A stretch of 64,000 bases of DNA from an uncultured Pelagibacteraceae bacterium. Its GTDB lineage: Bacteria > Pseudomonadota > Alphaproteobacteria > Pelagibacterales > Pelagibacteraceae. The stretch covers positions 1-64,000 of the forward strand of contig CABZLS010000001.1 in the NCBI GenBank assembly GCA_902526645.1, written 5' to 3'. The notes beneath the pieces are model-generated. The model was not told the origin of the DNA. It saw only the letters and a program-made list of their open reading frames with translations, and ran no database searches. The position numbers and the translations under genes were made by a program. Shown piece by piece: positions 9,354-17,706 of this stretch. Within the stretch, counting starts at the first letter, position 1; the number at the start of each line of letters is the position of its first letter.

Positions 9354-10202
9354 ATGAGAAACTTTTATTCATTTATTTTAAAATTTATACCAAAATTTAT
9401 TAAATTACTTTTTAAAGATATTTATTACTATCATACAGGTAATTATATTACAAAAAAGCAAAAAGGTAGAAAAGAGGACTACCTAAGGTTATTTAATTTA
9501 GTCAAAGACAAAGAATATGAAAAGGTAAATAGTTTTATAAGATCAAAAAATTTATTAGATATCGACAAAAAATTTTTAAACAATCTAGCTTTAATTTCCC
9601 AGGTTTCAATTAAAGAGTCTGAGATTAATTACCAGCACGGAAGATTAATATATTCTATTTTAGATCTTTATTTAAAAAAACAAAAAATTAAAATGGACAA
9701 ATTTTTATTTGTTGATGTGGGTACTGCTAAAGGTTTCTCCTCAATTATTATCTCAAAATGTGCGAAAGATAATAATGTAAATTTCAAAGTTTTTAGTTTT
9801 GATTTAATTCCACACAAAAAAAAAATTTTTTGGAATTCTATTAAAGACTTAGAAGGTAAATTTACAAGAGAGGATTTATTAAGCGATTATTTAGTTTATA
9901 CAAGTAATATAGTTTACATTGAGGGAAGAACAAAAAATAAGTTTAAATTAATTTCAGAATATGAAAGAATAAATTTCGCATTTTTAGATGGTTCACATGA
10001 TTATGATGATGTAAAATTTGAATTTAATTTTATTAAACAAAAACAAAAAAAAGGTGACATAATTTTTTTTGATGATGTTACAGATAATCATTTTGATGGT
10101 ATTGTAAAATTAATTAATGAGATACAGGAAAATTCTGAGTATAATATTGAGAAAATTCAATCAACGATTCATAGAGGCTACGCTGTTGGAATAAAACTGT
10201 AA
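9354..10202 (+). CDS. Class I SAM-dependent methyltransferase
   Basis: In this 282-residue protein the SAM-binding region begins at about residue 118 with FLFVDVGTAKGFSSI. It continues with VFSFDLIPH, and then AFLDGSHDYDDV and DIIFFDDV, which resemble the acidic metal-binding strand seen in TylF and macrocin O-methyltransferase-like proteins (Methyltransf_24). Residues 1-115 carry no motif I can name. It is the last gene of the island before the 5S rRNA and likely methylates a sugar in the surface glycan. The acceptor is unknown. Confidence 0.75.
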   Translation: MRNFYSFILKFIPKFIKLLFKDIYYYHTGNYITKKQKGRKEDYLRLFNLVKDKEYEKVNSFIRSKNLLDIDKKFLNNLALISQVSIKESEINYQHGRLIYSILDLYLKKQKIKMDKFLFVDVGTAKGFSSIIISKCAKDNNVNFKVFSFDLIPHKKKIFWNSIKDLEGKFTREDLLSDYLVYTSNIVYIEGRTKNKFKLISEYERINFAFLDGSHDYDDVKFEFNFIKQKQKKGDIIFFDDVTDNHFDGIVKLINEIQENSEYNIEKIQSTIHRGYAVGIKL

Positions 10203-10264
10203 ATATATTATAAAAGCTGATTTATTTATAAAAAATTTACTATCAATTCACTTATTATTAAGCT

Positions 10265-10292
10265 TTGACTTTTTTAAAATTTCTTGTATTAA
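10265..10292 (+). promoter_or_regulatory. Sigma-70-like promoter of the orphan 5S rRNA gene
   Basis: TTGACT (10265-10270) is separated by 16 bases from TATTAA (10287-10292). The predicted start lies about 7 bases on, within a base or two of the 5S 5-prime end. This is seen in sequence; activity is inferred. Confidence 0.65.
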
Positions 10293-10297
10293 AGTGT

Positions 10298-10413
10298 GCC
10301 TGGTAATTATTGCGAAAGTGTAATACCCGATCCCATTCCGAACTCGGAAGTCAAGCCTTTCTGCGCCAATGGTACTTTGTCTTAAGACACGGAAGAGTAG
10401 GTCGTTGCCAGGC
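10298..10413 (+). rRNA. rrf: 5S ribosomal RNA
   Basis: The terminal helix is visible: GCCTGG at 10298-10303 pairs with CCAGGC at 10408-10413. The conserved core CCCGATCCCATTCCGAACTCGGAAG is present from 10328, and the 3-prime arm has GGAAGAGTAGGTCGTTGCCAG. Length is about 116 bases, as expected. No 16S or 23S lies in front of it; island genes do. In Pelagibacter HTCC1062 the 5S is also separated from 16S-23S by a hypervariable region, as I recall from published descriptions. The gene has its own promoter and no obvious terminator before the epimerase gene. Confidence 0.95.
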
Positions 10414-10423
10414 TAATCTTGAA

Positions 10424-11311
10424 ATGAAAAATCTTATTATAGTTACTGGTGGAGCAGGCTTTGTTGGCTCCAATTTGATTGAGTTATTTTTAGAAAAAAC
10501 AAATAAAAAAATTATTAGTTTGGATAACTATTCAACCGGAACTAAGAAAAATCATATCAACAATAAAAGAGTTAGATATATTAATGGTAAAACTGCAAAT
10601 ATTGATAAAATTTTATCAAAATACAAAAATAAGATTCATACAATTTTTCATTTCGGAGAATTTGCTAGAATATTTCAAAGTTTTTTAGAATTCGATAAAT
10701 GTTACGACTCTAATACTATAGGCACTAAAGCAGTATTTAAATTTTGTTTAGATAACAAAATTAAATTAGTTTATTCTGCAACCTCAGCAAGCCTTGGCAA
10801 TTCAGGAATGGATAAAAATCTTTCTCCATATGCTTTTACAAAGTCAAAAAATTTAGAGTTGTTAGAAAACTTAAAAAAATGGTTTAAATTTAAGTTCGAA
10901 ATAATTTATTTTTATAATGTTTATGGACCAAGACAAATTCAAAGTGGAAATATGGCAACTGTGATAGGAATTTTTGAAAATCAATATATAAATAGGAAAC
11001 CTTTAACGATAGTTAAACCTGGATCTCAGACTAGAAGATTCACTCATATAAGCGACACAATTGATGTTTGTTATGAAGCATGGAGAAAAAGTAAATGTTC
11101 TCATTATAGTATTTCAAATAAAAAGTCATATTCGATTACAGAGGTAGCTAAAATGTTTAAATCTAAAGTTGTTTTTTTGAAACCTAGACCAGGAGAAAGA
11201 TATGCCTCAGCTCTAACAAAATTTTCACATAATAATAAAATAATCAGAAAATATGGAAAAATAAATTTGAAAGATTATATAAGTTCGTTTATTAAAAGTG
11301 TAAATTTATGA
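10424..11311 (+). CDS. NAD-dependent sugar-nucleotide epimerase/dehydratase (GalE-like SDR)
   Basis: The ATG at 10424, ten bases after the 5S, gives 295 residues beginning [20 protein letters not shown], where GGAGFVG is the NAD-binding motif. A longer frame from 10310 would run through the 5S and is rejected. The catalytic Tyr-x3-Lys is in [10 protein letters not shown] with a serine-rich strand YSATSAS upstream. NVYGPRQ and [10 protein letters not shown] are typical of extended SDR epimerases acting on UDP-sugars. It probably belongs functionally to the surface-glycan island although it lies on the far side of the 5S. Its stop overlaps the rpmJ start as ATGA. Confidence 0.85.
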   Translation: MKNLIIVTGGAGFVGSNLIELFLEKTNKKIISLDNYSTGTKKNHINNKRVRYINGKTANIDKILSKYKNKIHTIFHFGEFARIFQSFLEFDKCYDSNTIGTKAVFKFCLDNKIKLVYSATSASLGNSGMDKNLSPYAFTKSKNLELLENLKKWFKFKFEIIYFYNVYGPRQIQSGNMATVIGIFENQYINRKPLTIVKPGSQTRRFTHISDTIDVCYEAWRKSKCSHYSISNKKSYSITEVAKMFKSKVVFLKPRPGERYASALTKFSHNNKIIRKYGKINLKDYISSFIKSVNL

Positions 11312-11433
11312 AAATTAAAAGTTCATTAAAATCAATTAAAAAAAGAGACCTTAACTCTAAACTAGTTAGACGAAGAGGTAGGGTTTATGTCATAAATAAA
11401 ACTAACCCGAAATTTAAAGCAAGACAAAAGTAA
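11308..11433 (+). CDS. rpmJ: 50S ribosomal protein L36
   Basis: A 41-residue frame starts [14 protein letters not shown] and continues with [21 protein letters not shown], the L36 (bL36) signature. It is the zinc-free form: the usual Cys/His ligands are absent, as in other C-minus L36 proteins. It overlaps the epimerase stop by four bases (ATGA) and so is probably translationally coupled to it. Confidence 0.9.
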   Translation: MKIKSSLKSIKKRDLNSKLVRRRGRVYVINKTNPKFKARQK

Positions 11434-11437
11434 TTTT

Positions 11438-11548
11438 ATGGATAATGAAAACCATAAAAAAACTTGGAATAATTTTACAAAATTTGTTTTGTGGGGGTCA
11501 GTGGCTGTTGTTTTAATTTTAGTTTTAATGGCAATATTCTTATTATAA
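11438..11548 (+). CDS. Small aa3-type cytochrome c oxidase subunit IV-like membrane peptide
   Basis: A 36-residue peptide starts MDNENHKKTWNNFTKFVLWG and continues as one hydrophobic helix (about 17-36). The short polar head with a TWxxFTKF motif before a single helix matches the alphaproteobacterial COX4_pro_2 family. Those small peptides accompany aa3 oxidases and often lie beside pntAA, as here (15 bases upstream). Function within the oxidase is known only from the family. Confidence 0.75.
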   Translation: MDNENHKKTWNNFTKFVLWGSVAVVLILVLMAIFLL

Positions 11549-11562
11549 ATTTAAAGTTATTT

Positions 11563-12651
11563 ATGAAAATAGTTTCAATTTTAGAAAATTTAGATCAAGA
11601 GAAAAGAATTTCAATTACACCTGAAATAGCAAAGAAATATATAGCTAGTGGTTTTGAAGTTATCATACAAGAAAGTTATGGTAATCATTTAGGGTTTAAA
11701 GATAATTTATATAAAGATTTAGGAGTTATCATTAAGAAAGATGAGAAGTCAATTTTTGATGGAGCTGACATAATTACACAAGTTGGTCTACCGTCCAAAG
11801 AAAAATTGAGTCTTTTAAAAGAGAATCAAGTTTTAATTGGAGCTTTAAATCCATATTCAAATAAAGAAATTATTGAAAATTTAAGTAAGAAAAAAATTAA
11901 AACATTTTCTTTAGAATTATTACCAAGAATTACGAGAGCACAAGCTATGGATATTTTGTCATCTCAAGCTAACTTAGCAGGTTACAAAGCTGTTATAGAA
12001 TCTTTTGCAAGCTTTGAAAAAGCTATTCCTATGATGATGACAGCAGCTGGAACTGTTCCTGCTGCAAAAGTATTGGTTGTTGGTGCTGGTGTTGCTGGAT
12101 TACAAGCAATTGCAACTGCAAAAAGAATGGGGGCAATAGTTTTTGCTACAGACGTAAGAATGGCATCAAAAGAGCAAGTAGAAAGTTTAGGTGGAAAGTT
12201 TTTAGTAGTTGAAGGATCTGAAAATATGGAGACGGAGGGCGGGTATGCTAAAGAAACCTCTGATGAATTTAAAAAAAAACAAGAGGAATTGTTGGTGGAT
12301 ACTTTAAAAAAAATTGACATAGTGATTTGCACTGCTTTGATCCCTGGAAAAAAAGCTCCTGTAATAATCCAAGATAAAATGATAAATGAAATGCAGGTAG
12401 GAGCAATTATTTATGACTTGGCCGCTGTTCAAGGAGGAAACACCGCGTTAACAAAGGTTGATCAGTTAGTTGAGAAGAATGGAGTAAAAATAATGGGTGA
12501 AAGAAACATTTTAAATAAATTACCTATTTCTGCATCTAGTCTTTATGCAAAAAATATTTTTAATTTTGTAATGAATTTATATGATAGTAAAAATAAAAAG
12601 ATTAATATTAACTTAGAAGATGAAATTATAGAAAAAACACTTATTAAATGA
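11563..12651 (+). CDS. pntAA: NAD(P) transhydrogenase subunit alpha part 1 (NAD(H)-binding)
   Basis: The start is the ATG at 11563 (MKIVSILENLDQEKRISITPE), the standard position for the family; an in-frame GTG region further upstream overlaps the oxidase peptide. The 362 residues hold the alanine dehydrogenase/PNT N- and C-domains. The RITRAQAMDILSSQANLAGY stretch is present, and the NAD-binding fold appears as KVLVVGAGVAGLQA near 190. This is the cytosolic dI subunit of the proton-translocating transhydrogenase, which reduces NADP+ with NADH. Its stop overlaps the start of pntAB (ATGA). Confidence 0.93.
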   Translation: MKIVSILENLDQEKRISITPEIAKKYIASGFEVIIQESYGNHLGFKDNLYKDLGVIIKKDEKSIFDGADIITQVGLPSKEKLSLLKENQVLIGALNPYSNKEIIENLSKKKIKTFSLELLPRITRAQAMDILSSQANLAGYKAVIESFASFEKAIPMMMTAAGTVPAAKVLVVGAGVAGLQAIATAKRMGAIVFATDVRMASKEQVESLGGKFLVVEGSENMETEGGYAKETSDEFKKKQEELLVDTLKKIDIVICTALIPGKKAPVIIQDKMINEMQVGAIIYDLAAVQGGNTALTKVDQLVEKNGVKIMGERNILNKLPISASSLYAKNIFNFVMNLYDSKNKKININLEDEIIEKTLIK

Positions 12652-12956
12652 TTATGGAAATAGATCCTTTTATTTTTAGATTAAGTATATTTATACTATC
12701 AATTTTTGTAGGTTATTATGTTGTATGGAGTGTAACACCTTCACTTCACACACCTCTAATGTCAGTTACTAATGCGATTTCATCAGTAATTATTGTTGGA
12801 GCTATAATCGCAGCTTTAGCTGGTTCCTCTGAGGTCGTTTTTGAAACATCAAGTATTTTTGGATTTCTTGCTATAATTTTGGCCGCAGTAAATATTTTTG
12901 GTGGTTTTTTAGTTACTCAAAGAATGCTTCAAATGTATAAAAAAAAGAAAAAATAA
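12648..12956 (+). CDS. pntAB: NAD(P) transhydrogenase subunit alpha part 2 (membrane)
   Basis: A 102-residue protein with three or four membrane helices and VTPSLHTPLMSVTNAISSV, the conserved PntAB start segment. It forms part of the dII proton channel with the membrane half of PntB. The ATG at 12648 overlaps the pntAA stop; a second ATG lies two codons later and is equally possible. The split of PntA into two genes is normal in alphaproteobacteria. Confidence 0.92.
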   Translation: MIMEIDPFIFRLSIFILSIFVGYYVVWSVTPSLHTPLMSVTNAISSVIIVGAIIAALAGSSEVVFETSSIFGFLAIILAAVNIFGGFLVTQRMLQMYKKKKK

Positions 12957-12962
12957 AATTAT

Positions 12963-14357
12963 ATGTCAGCAAATTTATCAGCAATATTCTATTTGTTATC
13001 TGGTATTTTATTTATACTTGCTTTAAGAGGATTGTCTTCTCCAGAAACATCCAGACAGGGAAATCTTTTTGGTATTATTGGAATGACTATAGCAATCCTT
13101 GTAACATTTTTGTCAATTAATAATTTTAATGTTGGTTTTATTTACGTTCTTGTTTTCTTATTAATTGGTGGTTCAATAGGAGCATTCATTGCATTTAGAA
13201 TTCCAATGACCGCAATGCCAGAACTGGTTGCTGGATTTCATAGTCTTGTAGGTCTTGCTGCAGTGTTTGTAGCAATATCTGCATTTTTAAAACCAGAAGC
13301 ATTTAATTTAGGAAATGTTGGCAATATTAAACTTGCAAGCTTGATTGAAATGTCGCTTGGAGCTGCAATTGGAGCGATTACTTTTTCAGGGTCAATAATA
13401 GCCTTTTTAAAGCTCAGAGGAATCATGTCTGGAGCCCCAATTGTTTTTAAGGGTCAACATTTAATAAATTTAATTTTAGGTTTAGCAATTATATTTTTGA
13501 TATATTATTTATGTAGTACTCAATCATCAAGTATGTTCTGGTCGCTAGTGGCTATTTCATTCTTGGTTGGTGTTTTGTTGATAATACCTATTGGAGGTGC
13601 AGATATGCCTGTAGTTATTTCAATGTTAAATTCATATTCTGGATGGGCAGCCGCAGGTATTGGATTCACATTAGAAAATACTGCATTAATAATTACAGGT
13701 GCTCTTGTTGGATCATCTGGAGCAATTTTATCGTACATAATGTGCAAGGGAATGAATAGATCTTTCTTTAATGTCATTTTAGGAGGATGGGGTGCGACTG
13801 ATCAGTCTTCAACTTCACAAAATAAAGAACAAAAACCGGTTAAAAATGGCAATGCAGATGATGCTGCTTTTTTGATGAAAAATGCTTCCTCGGTCATAAT
13901 AGTTCCAGGATATGGTATGGCAGTGGCACAAGCTCAACATGCCCTTAGAGAAATGGTGGATGCTTTAAAAAAAAATGGAGTTAAAGTATCTTATGCGATT
14001 CATCCTGTAGCTGGAAGAATGCCAGGACATATGAATGTATTATTAGCTGAAGCAAATGTTCCATATGATGAAGTTTTTGAGTTGGAGGAAATTAATAATG
14101 ATTTCGCTAATTGTGATGTAGCTTATGTAATAGGAGCAAATGACGTTACTAATCCTGTAGCTAAATCTGACCCTCAAAGTCCAATTTATGGAATGCCAGT
14201 TTTAGATGTTGAAAAAAGCAAATCAGTCTTATTTGTCAAAAGAAGTTTATCACCAGGGTATGCTGGTATAGATAATGATTTATTCTATAGAGATAATACT
14301 TTAATGTTGTTTGCAGATGCAAAAAAAATGACAGAGGAAATAGTAAAGAGTTTGTAA
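12963..14357 (+). CDS. pntB: NAD(P) transhydrogenase subunit beta
   Basis: The 464 residues fit PntB. The N-terminal two thirds are about eight or nine membrane helices. The C-terminal dIII NADP(H)-binding domain starts with VIIVPGYGMAVAQAQHA (about 310) and shows YAIHPVAGRMPGHMNVLLAEA, GANDVTNP and KRSLSPGYAG. With pntAA and pntAB immediately upstream, it completes the enzyme that uses the proton gradient to make NADPH. Confidence 0.95.
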   Translation: MSANLSAIFYLLSGILFILALRGLSSPETSRQGNLFGIIGMTIAILVTFLSINNFNVGFIYVLVFLLIGGSIGAFIAFRIPMTAMPELVAGFHSLVGLAAVFVAISAFLKPEAFNLGNVGNIKLASLIEMSLGAAIGAITFSGSIIAFLKLRGIMSGAPIVFKGQHLINLILGLAIIFLIYYLCSTQSSSMFWSLVAISFLVGVLLIIPIGGADMPVVISMLNSYSGWAAAGIGFTLENTALIITGALVGSSGAILSYIMCKGMNRSFFNVILGGWGATDQSSTSQNKEQKPVKNGNADDAAFLMKNASSVIIVPGYGMAVAQAQHALREMVDALKKNGVKVSYAIHPVAGRMPGHMNVLLAEANVPYDEVFELEEINNDFANCDVAYVIGANDVTNPVAKSDPQSPIYGMPVLDVEKSKSVLFVKRSLSPGYAGIDNDLFYRDNTLMLFADAKKMTEEIVKSL

Positions 14358-14358
14358 A

Positions 14359-15054
14359 TTGACAAAAATCTTTTGTGATATCGCAGATGTAAATTCAATT
14401 AAAATTTTTAATAAAAAAAAATTAGTCAAGGGATTTACCACTAATCCAAGTTTGATGAGAAAAGCTGGAGCAAAAGATTATAAATCTTATAGTGCTAAAA
14501 TACTTAGATTAACTAAGAAACCTGTTTCATTAGAAGTTTTTGCAGATGATGAAAAAAATATGATTTACCAAGGATTAAAGATAAATAAATGGGGCAAGAA
14601 TGTTTACGTTAAAGTACCAGTCTGTAATTCAAAAGGAAAATTTATGGGAAAAGTAATAAAATCACTTAATAACAAAAAAATTAAACTAAATATTACTGCT
14701 GTTTATAACTCAAACCAAACAAGGAGAATTTTGAAAGTTATTGATAAAAAAACTAAAGTAATTATTTCAATATTTGCAGGCAGAATGGGCGATATAGGAA
14801 AAGACCCAATCCCAGAATTTAAAAATAGTATTAGATTAGCTAAAAATTACAAAAACGTGGAGATATTATGGGCAAGCACTAGAGAACCTTATAACTTTAC
14901 ACAAGCAAAAGATTTAAATTGCGATATTATTACTATACCTCCAAATATTATTGAAAAAATTGAAAAATTTAAAAAAAATTACAAAAAACTTTCTATTGAT
15001 ACTGTTCTTGGTTTTTTAAGAGATAGTAAAAAATCAAAATTTGTTATCAAATAA
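14359..15054 (+). CDS. Transaldolase / fructose-6-phosphate aldolase-like protein
   Basis: The 231-residue TIM-barrel protein opens with TKIFCDIADVNSIKIF and KGFTTNPSLMRKAG, the class I TalC/transaldolase N-terminus. The Schiff-base lysine is likely K in NVYVKVPV. NITAVYNSNQ and ILWASTREPYN are the corresponding later strands. The start is a TTG at 14359, two bases after the pntB stop; no ATG is nearby. A role in the non-oxidative pentose phosphate pathway is plausible, alongside transketolase nearby on the other strand. Small relatives are sometimes sugar-specialised, so the substrate is uncertain. Confidence 0.78.
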   Translation: MTKIFCDIADVNSIKIFNKKKLVKGFTTNPSLMRKAGAKDYKSYSAKILRLTKKPVSLEVFADDEKNMIYQGLKINKWGKNVYVKVPVCNSKGKFMGKVIKSLNNKKIKLNITAVYNSNQTRRILKVIDKKTKVIISIFAGRMGDIGKDPIPEFKNSIRLAKNYKNVEILWASTREPYNFTQAKDLNCDIITIPPNIIEKIEKFKKNYKKLSIDTVLGFLRDSKKSKFVIK

Positions 15055-15080
15055 TAGGTTTATAAGTTAATAGAAATTTT

Positions 15081-15758
15081 ATGGACTCAAAATATTGTAA
15101 AAAATTTGGTGATATCTTTTGGCTCAATAGTGCTGGAACAAGAAATTTATATAAAGGTGGAAATGAAAAAGATCTAAAAATTCTTGAAAATGTAGATAGG
15201 AGAGATGATAAAGATTTAGCCGATGTTGGAGGTGGGAATGGTTATTTTACAAATTTTATAAAAAAAAAATATGGATTTAAAAAAGTTTTTAACGTCGAAA
15301 TTAATAAATCATTGTGCGATGTGTCATCTAAAAGATATAATGAGATCCATACAATAAATGATAATATTTTAAATTTAAAAGTTGATAAAAAATTAGATGT
15401 AATAATATTTTTCAATTCATTCTTTTACATCCCAGACAATGAATATTTAGATCTTTTTAAAAATTTGAAAAAAATCTTAAATCAAAATGGTGTAATTTTT
15501 GTAAATAAACATTTTAGCAATAGAGAGAAAAATTTTGGTCCTATAGAACTCATCAAAATAAAATTATTCAATTTAAAAACATATTTTTTAACGGATAAAT
15601 TTAATTTTATGACTGCAATAAAATTTTTTTTTTCAAAATTTGAGATTAATCGTCAGAGATCTGAGCAATTGTTTATCGATGCATTAAATAATAATAATTT
15701 TGAATATTCTTTTGATCAAAAATCGAATTTTTTTACAATAAAAAATAATATTAATTAA
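15081..15758 (+). CDS. Class I SAM-dependent methyltransferase
   Basis: The 225-residue protein has a SAM-binding motif I in DLADVGGGNGYFTNF (about 42-56) and the acidic motif II in VFNVEIN. A DVIIFFNSFFYIPD segment corresponds to motif IV of the fold. No specificity domain is recognisable. It is the last gene of the plus-strand run and converges on tRNA-fMet and rpsU across only 11 bases. The substrate is unknown. Confidence 0.72.
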   Translation: MDSKYCKKFGDIFWLNSAGTRNLYKGGNEKDLKILENVDRRDDKDLADVGGGNGYFTNFIKKKYGFKKVFNVEINKSLCDVSSKRYNEIHTINDNILNLKVDKKLDVIIFFNSFFYIPDNEYLDLFKNLKKILNQNGVIFVNKHFSNREKNFGPIELIKIKLFNLKTYFLTDKFNFMTAIKFFFSKFEINRQRSEQLFIDALNNNNFEYSFDQKSNFFTIKNNIN

Positions 15759-15769
15759 ATAAATATAAT

Positions 15770-15846
<77 letters not shown>

Positions 15847-15851
15847 GTTTA

Positions 15852-16046
15852 TTAAATTCTATTTTTAAGTTTATTTAATTTTTTAACTCTTTTTATGTTT
15901 TCTTGTTGAATTCTTTTTTTCTTTTCTGACGGTTTTTCATATGTATTTTTAAGTTTAATAACTTTAAAAAAACCATCTCTTTGAAGCTTTCTTTTTAAAA
16001 CTCTAAGAGCCTGTTCAACATTATTATCTTTAACTTCTATTTTAAT
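15852..16046 (-). CDS. rpsU: 30S ribosomal protein S21 (probable AUU start)
   Basis: The frame encodes KIEVKDNNVEQALRVLKRKLQRDGFF and YEKPSEKKKRIQ, a clear bS21. Candidate starts are TTG at 16058, GTG at 16052 and ATT at 16046. The strong Shine-Dalgarno GGAGG occupies 16056-16052, which overlaps the first two and lies exactly five bases before the ATT. The ATT start gives M-K-I-E-V-K-DNN, matching the usual seven-residue lead to DNN in alphaproteobacterial S21. I therefore prefer ATT (64 residues); the longer forms of 66 or 68 residues cannot be excluded. The gene runs straight into tRNA-fMet. Confidence 0.88.
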   Translation of the reverse strand: MKIEVKDNNVEQALRVLKRKLQRDGFFKVIKLKNTYEKPSEKKKRIQQENIKRVKKLNKLKNRI

Positions 16047-16051
16047 AAACA

Positions 16052-16056
16052 CCTCC
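16052..16056 (-). promoter_or_regulatory. Shine-Dalgarno of rpsU, decides the start
   Basis: GGAGG on the minus strand is followed by TGTTT and then ATT. The five-base spacing equals that of pal (AGGAG-CAATA-ATG). It would overlap or abut the TTG and GTG alternatives, which argues for initiation at ATT. Confidence 0.6.
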
Positions 16057-16128
16057 AAAAAAATGAGTAATTAACATCTTTATAATTTTATGTCTATGCA
16101 TATTATTTGTTATTTTTTTCATAAAAAT

Positions 16129-16695
16129 CTAATTTTTATTTAATTTTTCTTTTTCTTTTTTTTCTCTTTTTATTCTTCTTTCAGCCTTTTCAATTGCATC
16201 TATCAAATCTTTTTGAGAAAATAAATTTAGAGCGACAGGATCTTTCGGATTTAGATTATTAAAATTCCAATAACTTTTATTCCTGATAGTAGTGACAGAA
16301 TTTTTGGTAATTCCAACTAATTTTGCTATTTGTGAGTCTTTAAGTATACTATGCTGTTTGATTAACCATAAAGCAGAGTCTGGTTTATCTTGCCTTTTAG
16401 ATAAAGGTATATATTTTTTTATTTTTTTTTCAGAGTTTGAGATTTCAACATCCCTTCCTTTCATCTCCAAAGGTCTATTTTCGTCTTTAGATGATAATTC
16501 TATTTCTTCTCTAGATAATTGACCTGAGATTATTGGATTATATCCTTTTATTCCTTTCGCAACCTCACCATCGGCTATACCTTGAATTTCTACTTCATGA
16601 AGTTTACAGAAATTTGCAATTTGTTTGAAAGTCAAAGTAGTGTTTTCAACAAGCCATACAGCAGTAGCCATTGGCATTAATGGAGCATCTGACAT
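16129..16695 (-). CDS. trcR: Cell-cycle transcriptional regulator TrcR (DUF1013)
   Basis: The 188-residue protein starts MSDAPLMPMATAVWLVENTTLTFKQIA and repeats a similar module later (DSALWLIKQHSILKDSQIAKLVGITKNSVTTIRN), which looks like a helix-turn-helix. This is the alphaproteobacterial DUF1013 family, named TrcR after work in Caulobacter. The C-terminus is a lysine/glutamate-rich tail (about 165-188). It begins directly at the rpmE stop with no gap, so it is almost surely cotranscribed with ribosomal protein L31. Targets in this organism are not known. Confidence 0.85.
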   Translation of the reverse strand: MSDAPLMPMATAVWLVENTTLTFKQIANFCKLHEVEIQGIADGEVAKGIKGYNPIISGQLSREEIELSSKDENRPLEMKGRDVEISNSEKKIKKYIPLSKRQDKPDSALWLIKQHSILKDSQIAKLVGITKNSVTTIRNKSYWNFNNLNPKDPVALNLFSQKDLIDAIEKAERRIKREKKEKEKLNKN

Positions 16696-16926
16696 CTAAT
16701 TTTTTTTATCTGATTTAAAATTTTGAAATTTTTTATTAAACTTACTAATTCTTCCTTTATCTAATAATTTTTGTTTACCACCTGTCCATGCTGAATGTGA
16801 TTTTGGATCAATTTCTAATTTTAATAAATCACCTTCAGAGCCCCAAGTTGATTTTGTTTCAAATTGAGTGCCATCTGTCATCTCTACTTTAATATTATGA
16901 TAGTCTGGGTGTGTATTTTTTTTCAT
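16696..16926 (-). CDS. rpmE: 50S ribosomal protein L31
   Basis: A 76-residue bL31. It starts [20 protein letters not shown] and has [20 protein letters not shown] with the conserved [18 protein letters not shown]-like end, here [16 protein letters not shown]. The zinc-binding cysteines of some L31 forms are missing, so this is the C-minus type. It lies 35 bases after suhB and abuts trcR. Confidence 0.93.
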   Translation of the reverse strand: MKKNTHPDYHNIKVEMTDGTQFETKSTWGSEGDLLKLEIDPKSHSAWTGGKQKLLDKGRISKFNKKFQNFKSDKKN

Positions 16927-16961
16927 GACGAGACTTATAACAAAAGAATTTTTTAAAACAA

Positions 16962-17702
16962 TTAAAACTTATTAAGTTTTTTAAGCAATTTTGCGTTAAT
17001 ATTTGGAGTTGATGCTAAAATTTTAATATTTTTATAAACTGTAAGATCAATTTGATTTAATATCCCTCCTGCCTCCTGAACTAATATAATTCCTGCTGCA
17101 ATATCCCAAAGATTGAGGTCATATTGAAAATATCCATCATATCTTCCAGAAGCTACATAGGCCATATCCAGTGCTGCACACCCTGATTTTCTATATGGTA
17201 AATCAGTTTGCACTTTGATTTTACCTCCAGTTACGAACAAACAATCGTTTAAATCATTTCTTTTTGAAACTCTTACTCTGTGATTATTAAAAAAAGCACC
17301 ATTATTTTTTTCAGCATAAAACATCTCATTCTTAATTGGATCAAAAATTAAACCTGATACAATTTCATTATTTGATTTTAAGGCTATAGATATTGCGAAA
17401 TGAGGTATGCCATGTAAAAAATTTATAGTTCCATCGATTGGATCTACAATCCAAGTGTTATTTGTATCTTTGTTATTTTCTATTCCATTTTCCTCACTGA
17501 TGATCGAATAATTTGGTTTTGCTTTTTTGAGTTCTTCAATGATTATTTTTTCTGTTTTTAAATCTGAATTTGTAACAAAATCATAAGGTCCTTTTTTTGA
17601 TACTTGTAATTTTTCTATTTCACCAAAATCTCTAATTAATACCTTTGATGCTTTTTCACTAGCTTTAATCATAATATTTAAATTAGGAGAAATTGAATTC
17701 AT
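16962..17702 (-). CDS. suhB: Inositol monophosphatase family protein
   Basis: The 246-residue sugar-phosphatase carries both family signatures: [17 protein letters not shown] (metal-binding DPIDGT) at about 80-97, and [16 protein letters not shown] near the C-terminus (about 200). ISEENG upstream supplies a further metal ligand. It would dephosphorylate inositol monophosphate or a related sugar phosphate with Mg2+. SuhB proteins also act in ribosomal RNA transcription in some bacteria, which would suit its place between efp and rpmE. The symbol is by family similarity; the exact substrate is unproven. Confidence 0.88.
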   Translation of the reverse strand: MNSISPNLNIMIKASEKASKVLIRDFGEIEKLQVSKKGPYDFVTNSDLKTEKIIIEELKKAKPNYSIISEENGIENNKDTNNTWIVDPIDGTINFLHGIPHFAISIALKSNNEIVSGLIFDPIKNEMFYAEKNNGAFFNNHRVRVSKRNDLNDCLFVTGGKIKVQTDLPYRKSGCAALDMAYVASGRYDGYFQYDLNLWDIAAGIILVQEAGGILNQIDLTVYKNIKILASTPNINAKLLKKLNKF

Positions 17703-17706
17703 TAAA

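Noticed and set aside
10310-10423. Open frame extending the epimerase upstream from 10310
   Set aside because: It runs through the 5S rRNA gene; the ATG at 10424 starts the normal Rossmann motif.
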